Below, one piece after another: positions 25,901 through 33,986 of a stretch of 64,000 nt of DNA. A program made the position numbers and the translations under genes. The notes under the pieces are model-generated. The model saw only the letters and a list, made by a program, of their open reading frames with translations, had not been told where the DNA came from and did no database searches. This DNA comes from a virus. Position 1 is the stretch's first letter. Each line of letters begins with the position of its first letter. Where the stretch lies: positions 1-64,000 of the IMG/VR virus record IMGVR_UViG_3300004276_000003; one strand, written 5' to 3'.

Positions 25901-28900
25901 GAAGCCGGACTTGCGACCCTGCGCACCGGACTCGGACAGGAGCTTCCGGAACTCGGGCTTCTTCATCCGGAGCAGCAGCCGGACAGGCTCTTCGAAGACC
26001 GGGTTGGGCACGCGCATGCCCAGGTCCATGTGACTCCACTTCCGGCCGTCAAGCCCTCCGGTCTTGCCGCGGTCAAAGAGGCCGCCCCGCTCCTCTCGAG
26101 TCAGCGAGCCCTTGGCCGCGAGCGTCTTCTCTGGGAGGGTGAGCTGACCACTGCTCTGGGCAACGGCCTGGGCATCCGTCATGGGCATGAGGCTGTACTT
26201 TCCACCCTTCTCGGATGTACTCACCCCCATCGCACGGAGGTAGTGCTGGAAGTGGACCATGGAGCGGGGGACCTTCGGGGGCGGCGGGCGCTCTCCCCGC
26301 ATGATCCGCAGCCACACATCCTCGGCCTGCTCTCGGTCAGACTTGTAGGTCTGCATCTCCCGAAGGTTGTGTACAGCTCCGTGAGCCAGCATGGAGTACA
26401 GATCCAGGCCACCAATGCGCTGGCCTCCCTGCCCGACGCCAGAGCCCTGAGCTGCCTCCCCAGTGGGACGGTACTTGTACCCGAATCCACCAGCGCGAGC
26501 CGTGACCTTCTTCTCCGCCTGATGGTCCAGCTTCAGCGTGTACTGGAACCCCGTGAAGATCTGACCGAGGCTCTCCCCCGTCTCCGGATCGAAGAGCTCT
26601 TCGGTGTCCGAGAGCTTGTGCTTCTTGAGCTCGTCCTTCACGAACTGGCTGTAGTCCTTGTCCGGGTCGAAGTTCTCAACCAGGAAGGGCTTGCCCGTCT
26701 TCTTCGCGATCTTGCCCGCTGCGGTCTCGAGGACCTGTCCGACGTTCATGCGTGAGGGGATGCCCGCCGGGCTGTGGAGAACCTCGACGTGCTTCCCGCT
26801 CTTGTCCCGCGGCATCTGGTCATCGGGGAGGATCTTGGTGACGATGCCCTTGTTGCCATGTCGACCTGAGAGCTTGTCCCCGATCTCCATCGTCTGCTCA
26901 GTCCGGACGTAGACCGCCAGCTTCTTCCCGGTGTTCACCACGCGAACGACTGTGCCGCCGTACTCGTGATCCCAGATCTCAGCGGCATCGACGTAGTCCC
27001 GGATCGCCTTCTTCAGCGCGGCCTTGACTACCTGGGTCTCCTTGGTGTTGTCCTGCTTGCGCAGCTTCGCGATCAGGACATCTCCGGGCTGAACCCGGGT
27101 CCCCTTCTTGATCACGCCATTCTCATCCAGCTTCCGAAGCGCCTCAGGAGTGGCCTTGATCGCCCCAGCGTACTGCCGCCACAGCTTCCGGTTCACCACC
27201 ACGTTCGGCGTCATCTCGACTTCGACGCTGTGCAGGTGACTGGACACCAGGCTGGACGCGGCACTCTCCGAGATGACGATGCCATCCTCGAAGTTCAGGC
27301 CCTTGTACGGGATGTAGGCCACACGCAGGTTGGTACCCAGGGCCAGGGTGCCCTTGTGGGTGAAGTTGGAGTCCGCGATGACCTGGCCGCGCTTGACCTT
27401 GTCCCCCACCTCTACCAGAGGGGTGGAGTGCATCATGTGCTTCGCGCCGTTCAGCGGGTAGTGATCGTACAGGGGGTACTTCGAGGCCTTGCCGTCCGGG
27501 CCCTTCACCACGATGGCCTTCTTGGAGACAGAGGAGACCGTCCCATCCGTGACCGCTGTGATAGCGGCCATGGCGCCCACCAGGCGCTCGTAGGAGGCCT
27601 TCCCCTTCTGGACTGACTGTACCAGTGGGGCCTCCCGCTTCTGGAGCCCCACGGCCTGCTCCTGGTGCTTGGCGGCCATCATCGCACGGTTGCCGTTGTC
27701 GTTCTGGATGAACGGCACCAGGTTGGCGCTGATCGCGAAGAGGTTCCGAGCCGAGGGGAGCACGTACTGGACCTGATTCCATGGGCGCTTGGAGGTGTTG
27801 CGCTCGTCGTCGTAGACAACGACATTCGAGAACCGAGGCTTCAGGCTGTACGTGCCGTCGGCCTTCTTCGTGACCTTGACCTGGTCTGGGTAAGCGACCA
27901 CCGCGTTCTCGAGCTCGGCGGCGCTCTTCTCTTCGACCCGACGGGTCTTCACGTTGATGACCTGCGCCATCAGCCGGTGGCCCTTCTTCTTGGCGCCGAG
28001 AGGTACATGGAGGACTACGCCAGTGGCGGAGTTCTCAGGGGTCTGAAGCGGATCGAGGAGCCCGAGGTGACTCGGGTTGATCAGCTTGTCCTGCATCATG
28101 TTGACGTTGTCGCCCTTGATGCCGCCGAACTCCGCTCCGAGGATCGTGGTCTTCGTGTGGTTCGAGACGAACTGCAGGGGGTTCGTCTGGGTGGGGAGCT
28201 GTCCCGCCTTGAACTTCGACAGGATGGCCGCGCCGTACCCCACGCCAGGTGCGGGGATGATCTCCGAGATGCGATCGCGGCGATCGACGTTGTTGCGAAT
28301 CTTCCGCTGCAACGAGTAGATGTTGGCGCCCTTCGTCAGATGCTCGTGGATGAAATCCTCGGCCCCGAAGAGGCGCTTGTTCGAGAGGGACTGTCGATCG
28401 TCCTCCTTCACGCGACCCTTGCTGATCCCCACCAGCTTCGCCGCGGAGAGGAGCAGGGCCTCCCCGGAGATCTTCTCGAACTTCTTGCCCAGCGCGGACT
28501 GCATCGTGTCGGCGCTGACTTCGGCTCCCTCAAACACCTGCTTGGCGAACTGGGCAGCCTCTGCTGGGGGCGGGGGCTTGTAGTCCTGAGACTTCTTCCG
28601 GTTCTCGATCGCCTTGTGGAACCGCTGCAGGGTTCCGGGCTTTGCCGCAGCCCTGTTGGCCTCGAAGATCTTCTCTCCGAACTTGGACTTCATCTGCTCA
28701 TCGCTGATGCCCATGGCCTTGAGCACCGGGTAGATCGCGATCTTCACGGTGGACGCATCCCCGCTCTTCACGATCAGGTGCATGCGCCCGACCTTCTTCG
28801 GGTCCTTCCGCTCGATGAAGATCTTGAAGGACCCGATCTTTGACCCAGCAGCGACATTCCACTTCGCGAGGAGGTCGCCGTTGCTGGCCTCTGCGTGGTA

Positions 28901-29266
28901 GGCACCGGGGTTCAGCCGAAACACCCCATCGAACTGCCGCTCGCTGCCTGCTACGATGTAGCTGTACCGAGTGGTGATCTTGGGCAGAGTGCCGATCGTC
29001 CGGGTCTTCTCGTCCAGAACCTTCTTGGTCTCGATGTCCACCAGGCGGAACTTCGCCTTGATGTCCGGTCCCCAGGTCTTCCCCGTCAGTCGCGCGCCCG
29101 CCTGGGACTCGTAGTTGGCCGAACTGAACTTCGGCCCTTCCTCAATGACGAGAGAGAGGAGCTCCAGGCGGTGCTTCCTGCCCTCAATCGGAAAGTGAGA
29201 GGAGATCGCCTCTTTGGTCTTCTGGACCAGGGAGCGGTGGGCTGCTTCAGGGTTCAGATTGGACAC
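22940..29266 (-). CDS. Single-chain DNA-directed RNA polymerase, beta and beta' fused
   Basis: 2108 aa from GTG 29266. The N-terminal ~1050 residues follow bacterial beta: TPEN-type motif (about 395), a KRGQVIADS/LALGTNLRVAYIPYKGLNFEDGI block (about 660-700), SGRHGNKG (800-807) and GGQRIGG with LREMQTYKSD (947 onward). From about 1077 it follows beta': WSHMDLGMRVP, VIPVLPPQLR, VLGKRQDLSGRSVI, catalytic NADFDGD at 1398-1404, a zinc site of C1722, C1784, C1791 and C1794, and trigger loop GEPITQMQMRTFHTGG (MRTFHTGG from 1827). The N-terminal beta' zinc site is not visible, and no alpha, omega or sigma gene was recognised. It is shorter than bacterial beta plus beta' (about 2750). Its ~25-residue C-tail is Pro/Lys-rich. 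Placement inside the virion block suggests packaging or late use. Confidence 0.95.
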   Translation of the reverse strand: MSNLNPEAAHRSLVQKTKEAISSHFPIEGRKHRLELLSLVIEEGPKFSSANYESQAGARLTGKTWGPDIKAKFRLVDIETKKVLDEKTRTIGTLPKITTRYSYIVAGSERQFDGVFRLNPGAYHAEASNGDLLAKWNVAAGSKIGSFKIFIERKDPKKVGRMHLIVKSGDASTVKIAIYPVLKAMGISDEQMKSKFGEKIFEANRAAAKPGTLQRFHKAIENRKKSQDYKPPPPAEAAQFAKQVFEGAEVSADTMQSALGKKFEKISGEALLLSAAKLVGISKGRVKEDDRQSLSNKRLFGAEDFIHEHLTKGANIYSLQRKIRNNVDRRDRISEIIPAPGVGYGAAILSKFKAGQLPTQTNPLQFVSNHTKTTILGAEFGGIKGDNVNMMQDKLINPSHLGLLDPLQTPENSATGVVLHVPLGAKKKGHRLMAQVINVKTRRVEEKSAAELENAVVAYPDQVKVTKKADGTYSLKPRFSNVVVYDDERNTSKRPWNQVQYVLPSARNLFAISANLVPFIQNDNGNRAMMAAKHQEQAVGLQKREAPLVQSVQKGKASYERLVGAMAAITAVTDGTVSSVSKKAIVVKGPDGKASKYPLYDHYPLNGAKHMMHSTPLVEVGDKVKRGQVIADSNFTHKGTLALGTNLRVAYIPYKGLNFEDGIVISESAASSLVSSHLHSVEVEMTPNVVVNRKLWRQYAGAIKATPEALRKLDENGVIKKGTRVQPGDVLIAKLRKQDNTKETQVVKAALKKAIRDYVDAAEIWDHEYGGTVVRVVNTGKKLAVYVRTEQTMEIGDKLSGRHGNKGIVTKILPDDQMPRDKSGKHVEVLHSPAGIPSRMNVGQVLETAAGKIAKKTGKPFLVENFDPDKDYSQFVKDELKKHKLSDTEELFDPETGESLGQIFTGFQYTLKLDHQAEKKVTARAGGFGYKYRPTGEAAQGSGVGQGGQRIGGLDLYSMLAHGAVHNLREMQTYKSDREQAEDVWLRIMRGERPPPPKVPRSMVHFQHYLRAMGVSTSEKGGKYSLMPMTDAQAVAQSSGQLTLPEKTLAAKGSLTREERGGLFDRGKTGGLDGRKWSHMDLGMRVPNPVFEEPVRLLLRMKKPEFRKLLSESGAQGRKSGFTIIEEKLRALNVDTELKKSEKSLTDAKKGKLNVEYKRVRYLRALKKLKLKPIDAYTNRVIPVLPPQLRKVSIGFDGTQIIDPVNQMYAITGSMVRQLKNAEKERLPVGDIQKLQAEIYTTVKALRTTGMTLEGKQLPSLMDKLSGASSQPKYSFFQTGVLGKRQDLSGRSVITPDPDLPLDEVGVPRSMAMEMYKPFVIRELWRRMGRARTPREAREMIKKNHPAANEALARVVKDRPAIMKRDPALHMFSMMAFRPKIVEGRSIKIHPLVVGGFNADFDGDTMAMYVPISDKAVEEAKGMLPSKNLFSPTSGNLMVAPSQDGVLGIYQATRWGKKKSGSFTQEEALKLMKQGKLKSYDVISVKGMTKPTTPGRLALNKTLPAEFKGDAELLHDPSFRMAKGKMKGLATRVARAHPGEFASMIDQWKTLGHNLAYKNGSSVSLNDFHDGFKLRDERLKKYQVKEREIRKGSGSQKEKDQKIVNLYRKAQTELREVGTARYNRTDSNRMWDWAQSGAKGNWNQFGQLVMGPILVQDPMNKEVPFPIVKSFGEGLPISQYWASLHGARKGTIDRASATAKPGALTKELINTVIDQTIKSEDCGTTKGTLLPVTDADVGGRYLAADVPLKGGDSLKKGTLITEPLRTRLKNSGPKKVLVRSPLACKEVKGICATCYGLSERGKNYKVGTNVGVIAGHALGEPITQMQMRTFHTGGVGGAGDVGDYFTAAEDLLKVPKKLRGEATLATVSGRVEKIMSDALGGKIVTITGKQHTVPHTNQLLPKIRVGAEVKKAEALSTGRKNPNHILEITKSMGAVRNHLTENLNSLYVETTGNERRRNIETVIRAMTDLTKVNNPGDAPNILRGQMLPLSEVENLNKDLRRAGRKEITHSPTLKPLNQAPLAGSEDWMARLNFQRLKETYVEGGAQNWVSDIHGHPIPGAAHGASFGLTPPSPATMPKSAPKPLPVSRPAPQKKAPASPPSRFSFFGK

Positions 29267-29274
29267 CTAAATAC

Positions 29275-29325
29275 TCCACAGATCGAGGCCATAAGTATAA
29301 CAGTCGGCAAGTAGCGCCGACGCTG
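29275..29325 (-). promoter_or_regulatory. Candidate promoter/operator before the RNA polymerase gene
   Basis: On the minus strand TATACT (29299-29294) lies 28 nt before GTG 29266, which would place transcription start near 29287 and leave a short leader with GTGGAG as ribosome site. The expected -35 position (about 29317-29322) reads CGTCGG, a poor match, but it falls in a perfect inverted repeat GTCGGC-7 nt-GCCGAC (29303-29321), a possible operator. The plus-strand gene 29335 starts just across it. Confidence 0.35.
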
Positions 29326-29334
29326 GAGCAGCAC

Positions 29335-29418
29335 ATGATCAAGCAGCAGCGTACCAAGACCGATCCCGACCCCCAGCCCATCGAGCCGGAGTGGCCCGAT
29401 GATTGGGGAGGGCTCTGA
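29335..29418 (+). CDS. Very small ORF in the portal/RNAP gap
   Basis: 27 aa, Pro/Asp-rich, ATG 29335 with GGAG about 7 nt upstream; its stop is followed one base later by the ATG of the next small gene. Too short to classify; coding status rests on the ribosome site and on the tight chain of small genes here. Confidence 0.3.
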   Translation: MIKQQRTKTDPDPQPIEPEWPDDWGGL

Positions 29419-29419
29419 G

Positions 29420-29527
29420 ATGCTGACGTGGGCCTTCTGGGCGGCAGTGATTGCTGCCGCCGTGAGAACATCGTCTGACGTCTTCGAGGATCACATCGAG
29501 GACTTGGACGATGCCCAGGATGGGTAG
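29420..29527 (+). CDS. Small single-pass membrane protein
   Basis: 35 aa. A hydrophobic N-terminal segment (LTWAFWAAVIAAAV) is followed by an acidic, soluble tail rich in Asp. ATG 29420 begins one base after the stop of the previous ORF. A small membrane protein is plausible, but short ORFs of this kind can be spurious. Confidence 0.35.
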   Translation: MLTWAFWAAVIAAAVRTSSDVFEDHIEDLDDAQDG

Positions 29528-29840
29528 GAGGCCCCGGGAGAGTGTCCTTCGAGGTCGGCGTGATGCCGGCCTCGAGGGGCTTTCTCTCCGTCCTCCCGAG
29601 ATTTCTATAGCCCCTCGAACCGCAGAAGAGGACATCCTCGCAGCATACTGCCCGATCGTAGAGGGACGCTGTGGGGACATGGACTGCAAGGGCTGCCCAG
29701 AGTTGAAGGAGGAAGTACCCGATGCCCTGTGGTTGTGCTCTGCCTGCGCGGGGGCCCTACCGGCTCTCCCCTTTTGGGGCGCAGGAGAATGTGCTGGCTG
29801 CGGAGACTACTCGAGTTTCCTGCTGGCGGTGATGCCGTGA
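29511..29840 (+). CDS. Small Cys-rich protein
   Basis: 109 aa. The Arg-rich N-terminus is followed by CPIVEGRCGDMDCKGC (about 47-62), a tight set of four Cys that could bind zinc, and further C-x-x-C pairs near the C-terminus. It overlaps the previous small ORF by 17 bp in another frame, so its start is uncertain. Function unknown. Confidence 0.4.
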   Translation: MPRMGRRPRESVLRGRRDAGLEGLSLRPPEISIAPRTAEEDILAAYCPIVEGRCGDMDCKGCPELKEEVPDALWLCSACAGALPALPFWGAGECAGCGDYSSFLLAVMP

Positions 29841-30100
29841 CCCCCAGCTACTACTGTGAGTACTGCGGAGCTCACATTGTGCGGCGGGAGGCCGCCCTCT
29901 GTCTCTCCCGACACCGGATTTTCCGACGGGCCGTGCGGTGGACCGCAGAAGTAGAGACGTTCACTACGGGAGATCACGAAGTCATGTTCCATGAGGCGTG
30001 CTTCGTGGAACATGCCCCCAAGATCTTGGGGGCTCTGCTGGAAGGAATCCAGATCTCAAAGCCTCGCAAGTGGGCGATCAACCCACCGCAGTGGGATTAG
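29837..30100 (+). CDS. Zinc-ribbon-like protein
   Basis: 87 aa from GTG 29837, overlapping the preceding stop by 4 bp. Residues 6-9 read CEYC, followed by GAHIVRREAALCL; a short zinc-finger is likely. The C-terminal half is a helix and a WAINPPQWD tail. It is convergent with the portal gene, overlapping its stop by 4 bp. Function unknown. Confidence 0.45.
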   Translation: MTPSYYCEYCGAHIVRREAALCLSRHRIFRRAVRWTAEVETFTTGDHEVMFHEACFVEHAPKILGALLEGIQISKPRKWAINPPQWD

Positions 30101-32160
30101 CCGACCTGGCGTCCCGCACTGGCCTGCGGAGTTCCATTCGGAGCAGGATTCGACATCGCGTTTGTCGGATCCTGCTTCGACCCCGTCTCATTCATTAGCT
30201 GGACTACCAGCTGGTAGAGCGCGGGGTTGGAGGTCTGCATCTGCGCAAGAGACTGGAACATCGCCTCCTCACCCTGCTCAGCCTTCACGGTGCGCAGGAA
30301 TGCCGCGGCTCGCTGCGCGATGTACCGGAGGTCTACGCCTCCTCCACCGGGCTGTACCTGTGACTGCATTCCCGCCATCGCTGCCGGCATGCCCGTGGCG
30401 TTGGGGTTCTGTGCGTTCTCGTCGTACGCCGTGGCCCCTTCTGGGAGACCTGCAGTCTGCTGGGCCTGATCTCCGCCCTGCTGAGGCTGCTGTGAAGGCT
30501 GCTGTGGAGGCTGCGCGGGCTGCTGTGGGGGAGGCTGCCCCGGAGCTCCGCCCTGCATGGCCGCCTGAGCCTGCATCTGCTCCTGCTGCATCTCCATCTG
30601 TACCTTGGCCTGGGAGCGCATCTGGAGCTCCTGGGCCTTGGTCTGGTAGCGGGATCCACGCAGCTGGGCTTCGCCCTGGATGTCGGCAGAAGCCACCTGC
30701 ATCTTGCGGTTGGCCTGGAGCTGCGTCGCGATCTCGTCTTCCATGCGCTCGGTCTCGAGGTCGAAGTTCTCTCCGACCTCCTCCATGAGCCGGCGGTTGC
30801 TGATCTTCTGTGCCTGGTTGAGCTGCAGGTAGAACATGCTCCTCTGGAGATCGTCGGCCATGCGGAACTTGTCGAACCGCGCAGGGACCTTCGGCCAGTC
30901 CATGAAGGAGAAGATCTTCCCGAGGATGAACTCATTCACGAGCTCATGCCGCTGCATGTTGAAGCCCAGGAACATGTTCTCCAGGGCACGGAGAGAGGTA
31001 CTCGACCCACTCCACTGGAGGCCGCCGAAGATGAACTCTACGGGGATGCCGGCACCGGCCAGCATCTGCTCCGCGAGGAGTCGCATCTCCTGGTAGAGCA
31101 GGAGGGAGCGCCCCTGGCCGCCGATCTGCTGGAAGCCGACGTTCACCGGAAGGACAGGGATGTAGTTGTGGTCCCGCTTCCACATGTTGATCTCTTCATC
31201 AACACGCTTCTTCCAGTTCGTCAGGTTGTACGCGCCGTACGGCCCCTCGTTACCTCCCGTGCTCTGGCCCGGGAAGAGAATGCGGAGGGGGACGATGCTC
31301 TCCTGGAGGACTGCCTCGTTCGCCTTCTTCATCACCTGCAGGTAGTACGCATCCTTCAGCAGCGGGTAGATCAGGGGGGTTCCCCACCCCTGGTCCTTCT
31401 GCGCGATGGTCGGACGCTTCAGGTGGTACAGGTTGTCCTTCGAGAAGAGCAGAGACTTCCGACGCCGCGCCGCCTCGAGGAACTCGATGGGCAGCGTCTC
31501 GATGGTGTCCTTGTCCCCCAGCTTGATGTCATTGAGCACCGCACGGGGGAGCTTGAAGAAGTACTTCGTCTCCCCTGTGATCTCGTTGTGCTTGATCGTG
31601 ATGTTCTCGGGGTTCCAGCGGACCAGTTTGATCTGCCGGAAGCTCCGCATGTAGACGTCGTGCTGCTTGGCGTAGCCGACGTGCCCACACTTGCACTTCT
31701 TGAGGTAGAAACGGGAGTTGCGCCAGGTGTAGCGGAAGCGGTTCGTCTTCGCCCGGTACCGGGCCTTGCAGCTCGAGCAGATGAGGTACTTCTCGAACGG
31801 CAGGAACACCGAGACGAAGGCGTTGCCGTACACGAAGTAGTCCAGGCCCACCTCGACCTGGAACGAGCGCAGCTTGAGCTGCCCCTCGACCTTGCGTCCG
31901 AGCTTCTGGAGCTCCGGGTCCTCTGTCTCGAACACCAGAGGGGTGACCGGGTACTCGGCCATCTTGGAGCAGGCGGCGTTGATGACCGGATTCGTGAGGA
32001 AGTAGTACCGACACCACTTGTGCAGCTGGTGCTGGTTCGTCGGGAGGAACTGCTGCGCGATGTCGAAGAAGGGGGACGGGTATTGGATACCGAATCCACG
32101 GCTCCCGTCCACACTGGCGCGACGCGGATTGAACCGACTGAGCTCGCCTGAGACCGACAT
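30097..32160 (-). CDS. Portal protein
   Basis: 687 aa. The order and spacing of segments fit large-phage portals: an N-terminal region with FFDIAQQFLPTNQHQLHKWCRYYF, an early membrane-free strand area, an internal CSSC and CKCG pair (about 128-159) suggesting a zinc-binding insertion, the stem/crown region with LLAEQMLAGAGIPVEFIFGG and helices, and a long Gln/Pro-rich tail (about 525-600) that is probably flexible. The portal forms the dodecameric DNA entry vertex. It is next to the 32161 gene and, with the terminase 20 kb away, completes the packaging module. Confidence 0.75.
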   Translation of the reverse strand: MSVSGELSRFNPRRASVDGSRGFGIQYPSPFFDIAQQFLPTNQHQLHKWCRYYFLTNPVINAACSKMAEYPVTPLVFETEDPELQKLGRKVEGQLKLRSFQVEVGLDYFVYGNAFVSVFLPFEKYLICSSCKARYRAKTNRFRYTWRNSRFYLKKCKCGHVGYAKQHDVYMRSFRQIKLVRWNPENITIKHNEITGETKYFFKLPRAVLNDIKLGDKDTIETLPIEFLEAARRRKSLLFSKDNLYHLKRPTIAQKDQGWGTPLIYPLLKDAYYLQVMKKANEAVLQESIVPLRILFPGQSTGGNEGPYGAYNLTNWKKRVDEEINMWKRDHNYIPVLPVNVGFQQIGGQGRSLLLYQEMRLLAEQMLAGAGIPVEFIFGGLQWSGSSTSLRALENMFLGFNMQRHELVNEFILGKIFSFMDWPKVPARFDKFRMADDLQRSMFYLQLNQAQKISNRRLMEEVGENFDLETERMEDEIATQLQANRKMQVASADIQGEAQLRGSRYQTKAQELQMRSQAKVQMEMQQEQMQAQAAMQGGAPGQPPPQQPAQPPQQPSQQPQQGGDQAQQTAGLPEGATAYDENAQNPNATGMPAAMAGMQSQVQPGGGGVDLRYIAQRAAAFLRTVKAEQGEEAMFQSLAQMQTSNPALYQLVVQLMNETGSKQDPTNAMSNPAPNGTPQASAGRQVG

Positions 32161-33186
32161 CTACTCCCCCTGCCCGAAGGCCCGATCTACCAACTGCCCG
32201 CCCGCACCTGCAGCATCTGCGGCTACGCCCTCTCCTGCTGCGAGTACGCCGCCAGCGGCCAGCGGCAGCAGCCCCTTCTGGGAGAGCATCGACCTATCCC
32301 CTGTGAGGGGGATCTGGTTACCGCGGAACGTCTTCGGCAGCTTAGCCCGGAGGCTCTTGGGGATGAAGTTCCCGGCGTCCATCCCAGTGCCTCGACCCAT
32401 GAACATGTGTCCCAGCCCAATGGCGGTGCCTGCCCCAGCAGCACCACGGGCCAGGCGCTCTCCTACCCCACGCTTACGCCCCGTCTCGGGATCGTGCGAC
32501 TCGAGGCCTCCTGCCACTCCTCCGACGGTCCCGAGGCCCACGTTAGCAGACCTCTCTCCGGGCATGTACGTCGTCAGGCCCGCCGCCGGCTTGAGCTTCT
32601 GGGCGCTACCAGCCTGGCCGATCTCGTCGTAGAGTGCGCGCAACTGACTCTCCGGAATCCGCTCCCCAGCGTCCAACCTGCCCTGAGTCTCCTTGACCCG
32701 CTGTGCCAGCGCCTTGTTCAGCTTTAGGCCCTCTTTGCTGCGCTCTCCGACGCCGAGGATGTTCTGCCGCCGCAAGAACCCTGGGTCCTTCTGAGTGAGC
32801 ACGTCATGCTGGAGGAGTCGCCCATCTCCGGCACTGCGGAACGTGTCCTTGTACATGCCGACCCGCTTCGACGCAGCGTCCGATGCCCCAGCTCCAGAGG
32901 TGATGTCTGTCCTTCCAGACTTCCACCCGCGCGCGAGACTCTTACCCGGCTTCGTCACCAGCTCTTTGGCGTGCCGAAAGAACTTCCCGGCTGCCTGCGG
33001 GTTCTTCGCAGCCAGCGCCGCGGTCAGGCCTCCCATGGCGAGGGTTCCGACTCCTGCGTGCCGCTTCAGAGAGCTACGTGCGCGACTGACGACCCCACCG
33101 CGATCTTCCTCCTTGGCAGCCGGTGCGGGCATTTCTGAGAGCTTCTGCATCTCGTCTACGAAGGCGGCCAGGGATTCCGGGGTCAT
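32161..33186 (-). CDS. Virion protein with Gly/Ala hydrophobic segments
   Basis: 341 aa, its stop adjacent to the portal start. The N-terminus (about 1-30) has a helix with EMQKLSEM and an acidic patch; a Gly/Ala-rich hydrophobic stretch lies at about 45-70, another at about 225-255 and a third near the C-terminus (LPLAAGGVLAAGEGVAADAAGAGG). Overall it looks membrane-interactive. No family recognised. It lies between the zinc-finger gene at 33183 and the portal, so it may be a head-neck or ejection protein. Confidence 0.45.
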   Translation of the reverse strand: MTPESLAAFVDEMQKLSEMPAPAAKEEDRGGVVSRARSSLKRHAGVGTLAMGGLTAALAAKNPQAAGKFFRHAKELVTKPGKSLARGWKSGRTDITSGAGASDAASKRVGMYKDTFRSAGDGRLLQHDVLTQKDPGFLRRQNILGVGERSKEGLKLNKALAQRVKETQGRLDAGERIPESQLRALYDEIGQAGSAQKLKPAAGLTTYMPGERSANVGLGTVGGVAGGLESHDPETGRKRGVGERLARGAAGAGTAIGLGHMFMGRGTGMDAGNFIPKSLRAKLPKTFRGNQIPLTGDRSMLSQKGLLPLAAGGVLAAGEGVAADAAGAGGQLVDRAFGQGE

Positions 33187-33986
33187 ACGGCCTCCTGTCG
33201 GCTCAGCTGCGCCCGGCGGTGCATCATGTACTCCAATCCGGTCACGATCTTGGCGGTACAGATATCCGCCTGGGTCTCGCGGAGTACCGTAGCAGGCTTT
33301 GTCAGGTAGTCCATGAGCCGCTTCTGGACGGGGAGCGTCTTGAACTTCTCGATGACCCGCACCTTGGATCCGTCGTACTTCTTGCTGAGCTCTTCGTCCG
33401 GTTCGAGCTTGAGCAGAGAGTCCGCGTCGTACCGATCCGTGCAGTAGCTGCAGAGGCCGTCCACCTGCGGCTCCTCCTCATTGTCACACTCACCGCAAAC
33501 CTGGGTGAGTCCAGAGATGAGGGGGTTGACGAAGGTGAGGGGCTCTGGGACGAACCAGATTCCCGCCTCCGAGAGCTGGGCCGCGATGTACCGCCGCACC
33601 TCGTCGCTGAACTCCGGGACCTCCGAGAGCGTCCCCAGCTCTTTCCGGATGCTGGCAGCGATGTCCACCGCCACCATCATCTGTCCGACGCTCTGATCTT
33701 GGATGGCACCTGCCGAGGGGAGGTTGTTGTTCAACGCCTGGGACAAGAAGTGGAAGGTCTCCCACTCCAGCCAGAAGTTGTCGCGGTTCGCGACGGTCAG
33801 GGCCGCCAGGATCTTCACGAAGTTCACGCGAGATACGGTGGCCTCAGTGGCGTCTTCGATCGACCTCTTCACGACCGTGGGCTCCCACTCCAGCACCTCT
33901 GCCCCAAACAGGCGGAGGCAGGCACGGAGTAGGACCAGGGGGTGAGCTTGCTCATCCCGGAAGAGCTGCAGATCAGTTGCCGCCAT
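33183..33986 (-). CDS. Head-region protein with a zinc finger
   Basis: 267 aa from ATG 33986 (the frame continues upstream into the previous gene with improbable Ser/Arg-rich sequence). Residues about 166-186 contain CGEC-x12-CSYC, a four-cysteine zinc ribbon. The N-terminal half is helical with Trp-rich stretches and looks globular. It overlaps the upstream gene by 14 bp and the 32161 gene by 4 bp. No named family; a head-tail joining role is a guess from position. Confidence 0.45.
   Translation of the reverse strand: MAATDLQLFRDEQAHPLVLLRACLRLFGAEVLEWEPTVVKRSIEDATEATVSRVNFVKILAALTVANRDNFWLEWETFHFLSQALNNNLPSAGAIQDQSVGQMMVAVDIAASIRKELGTLSEVPEFSDEVRRYIAAQLSEAGIWFVPEPLTFVNPLISGLTQVCGECDNEEEPQVDGLCSYCTDRYDADSLLKLEPDEELSKKYDGSKVRVIEKFKTLPVQKRLMDYLTKPATVLRETQADICTAKIVTGLEYMMHRRAQLSRQEAV

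Noticed and set aside
23240-26755. Long plus-strand open frames opposite the RNA polymerase gene
   Set aside because: The opposite strand encodes a recognisable polymerase across the whole length; these frames show no motif or ribosome site.
22940-29266. The polymerase as host chromosomal rpoBC contamination
   Set aside because: It overlaps by 4 bp with a K-x-A glycine-zipper gene of the phage set and lies inside the phage block; host rpoB-rpoC are separate genes of about 2750 aa total with ribosomal protein neighbours, none of which is here.
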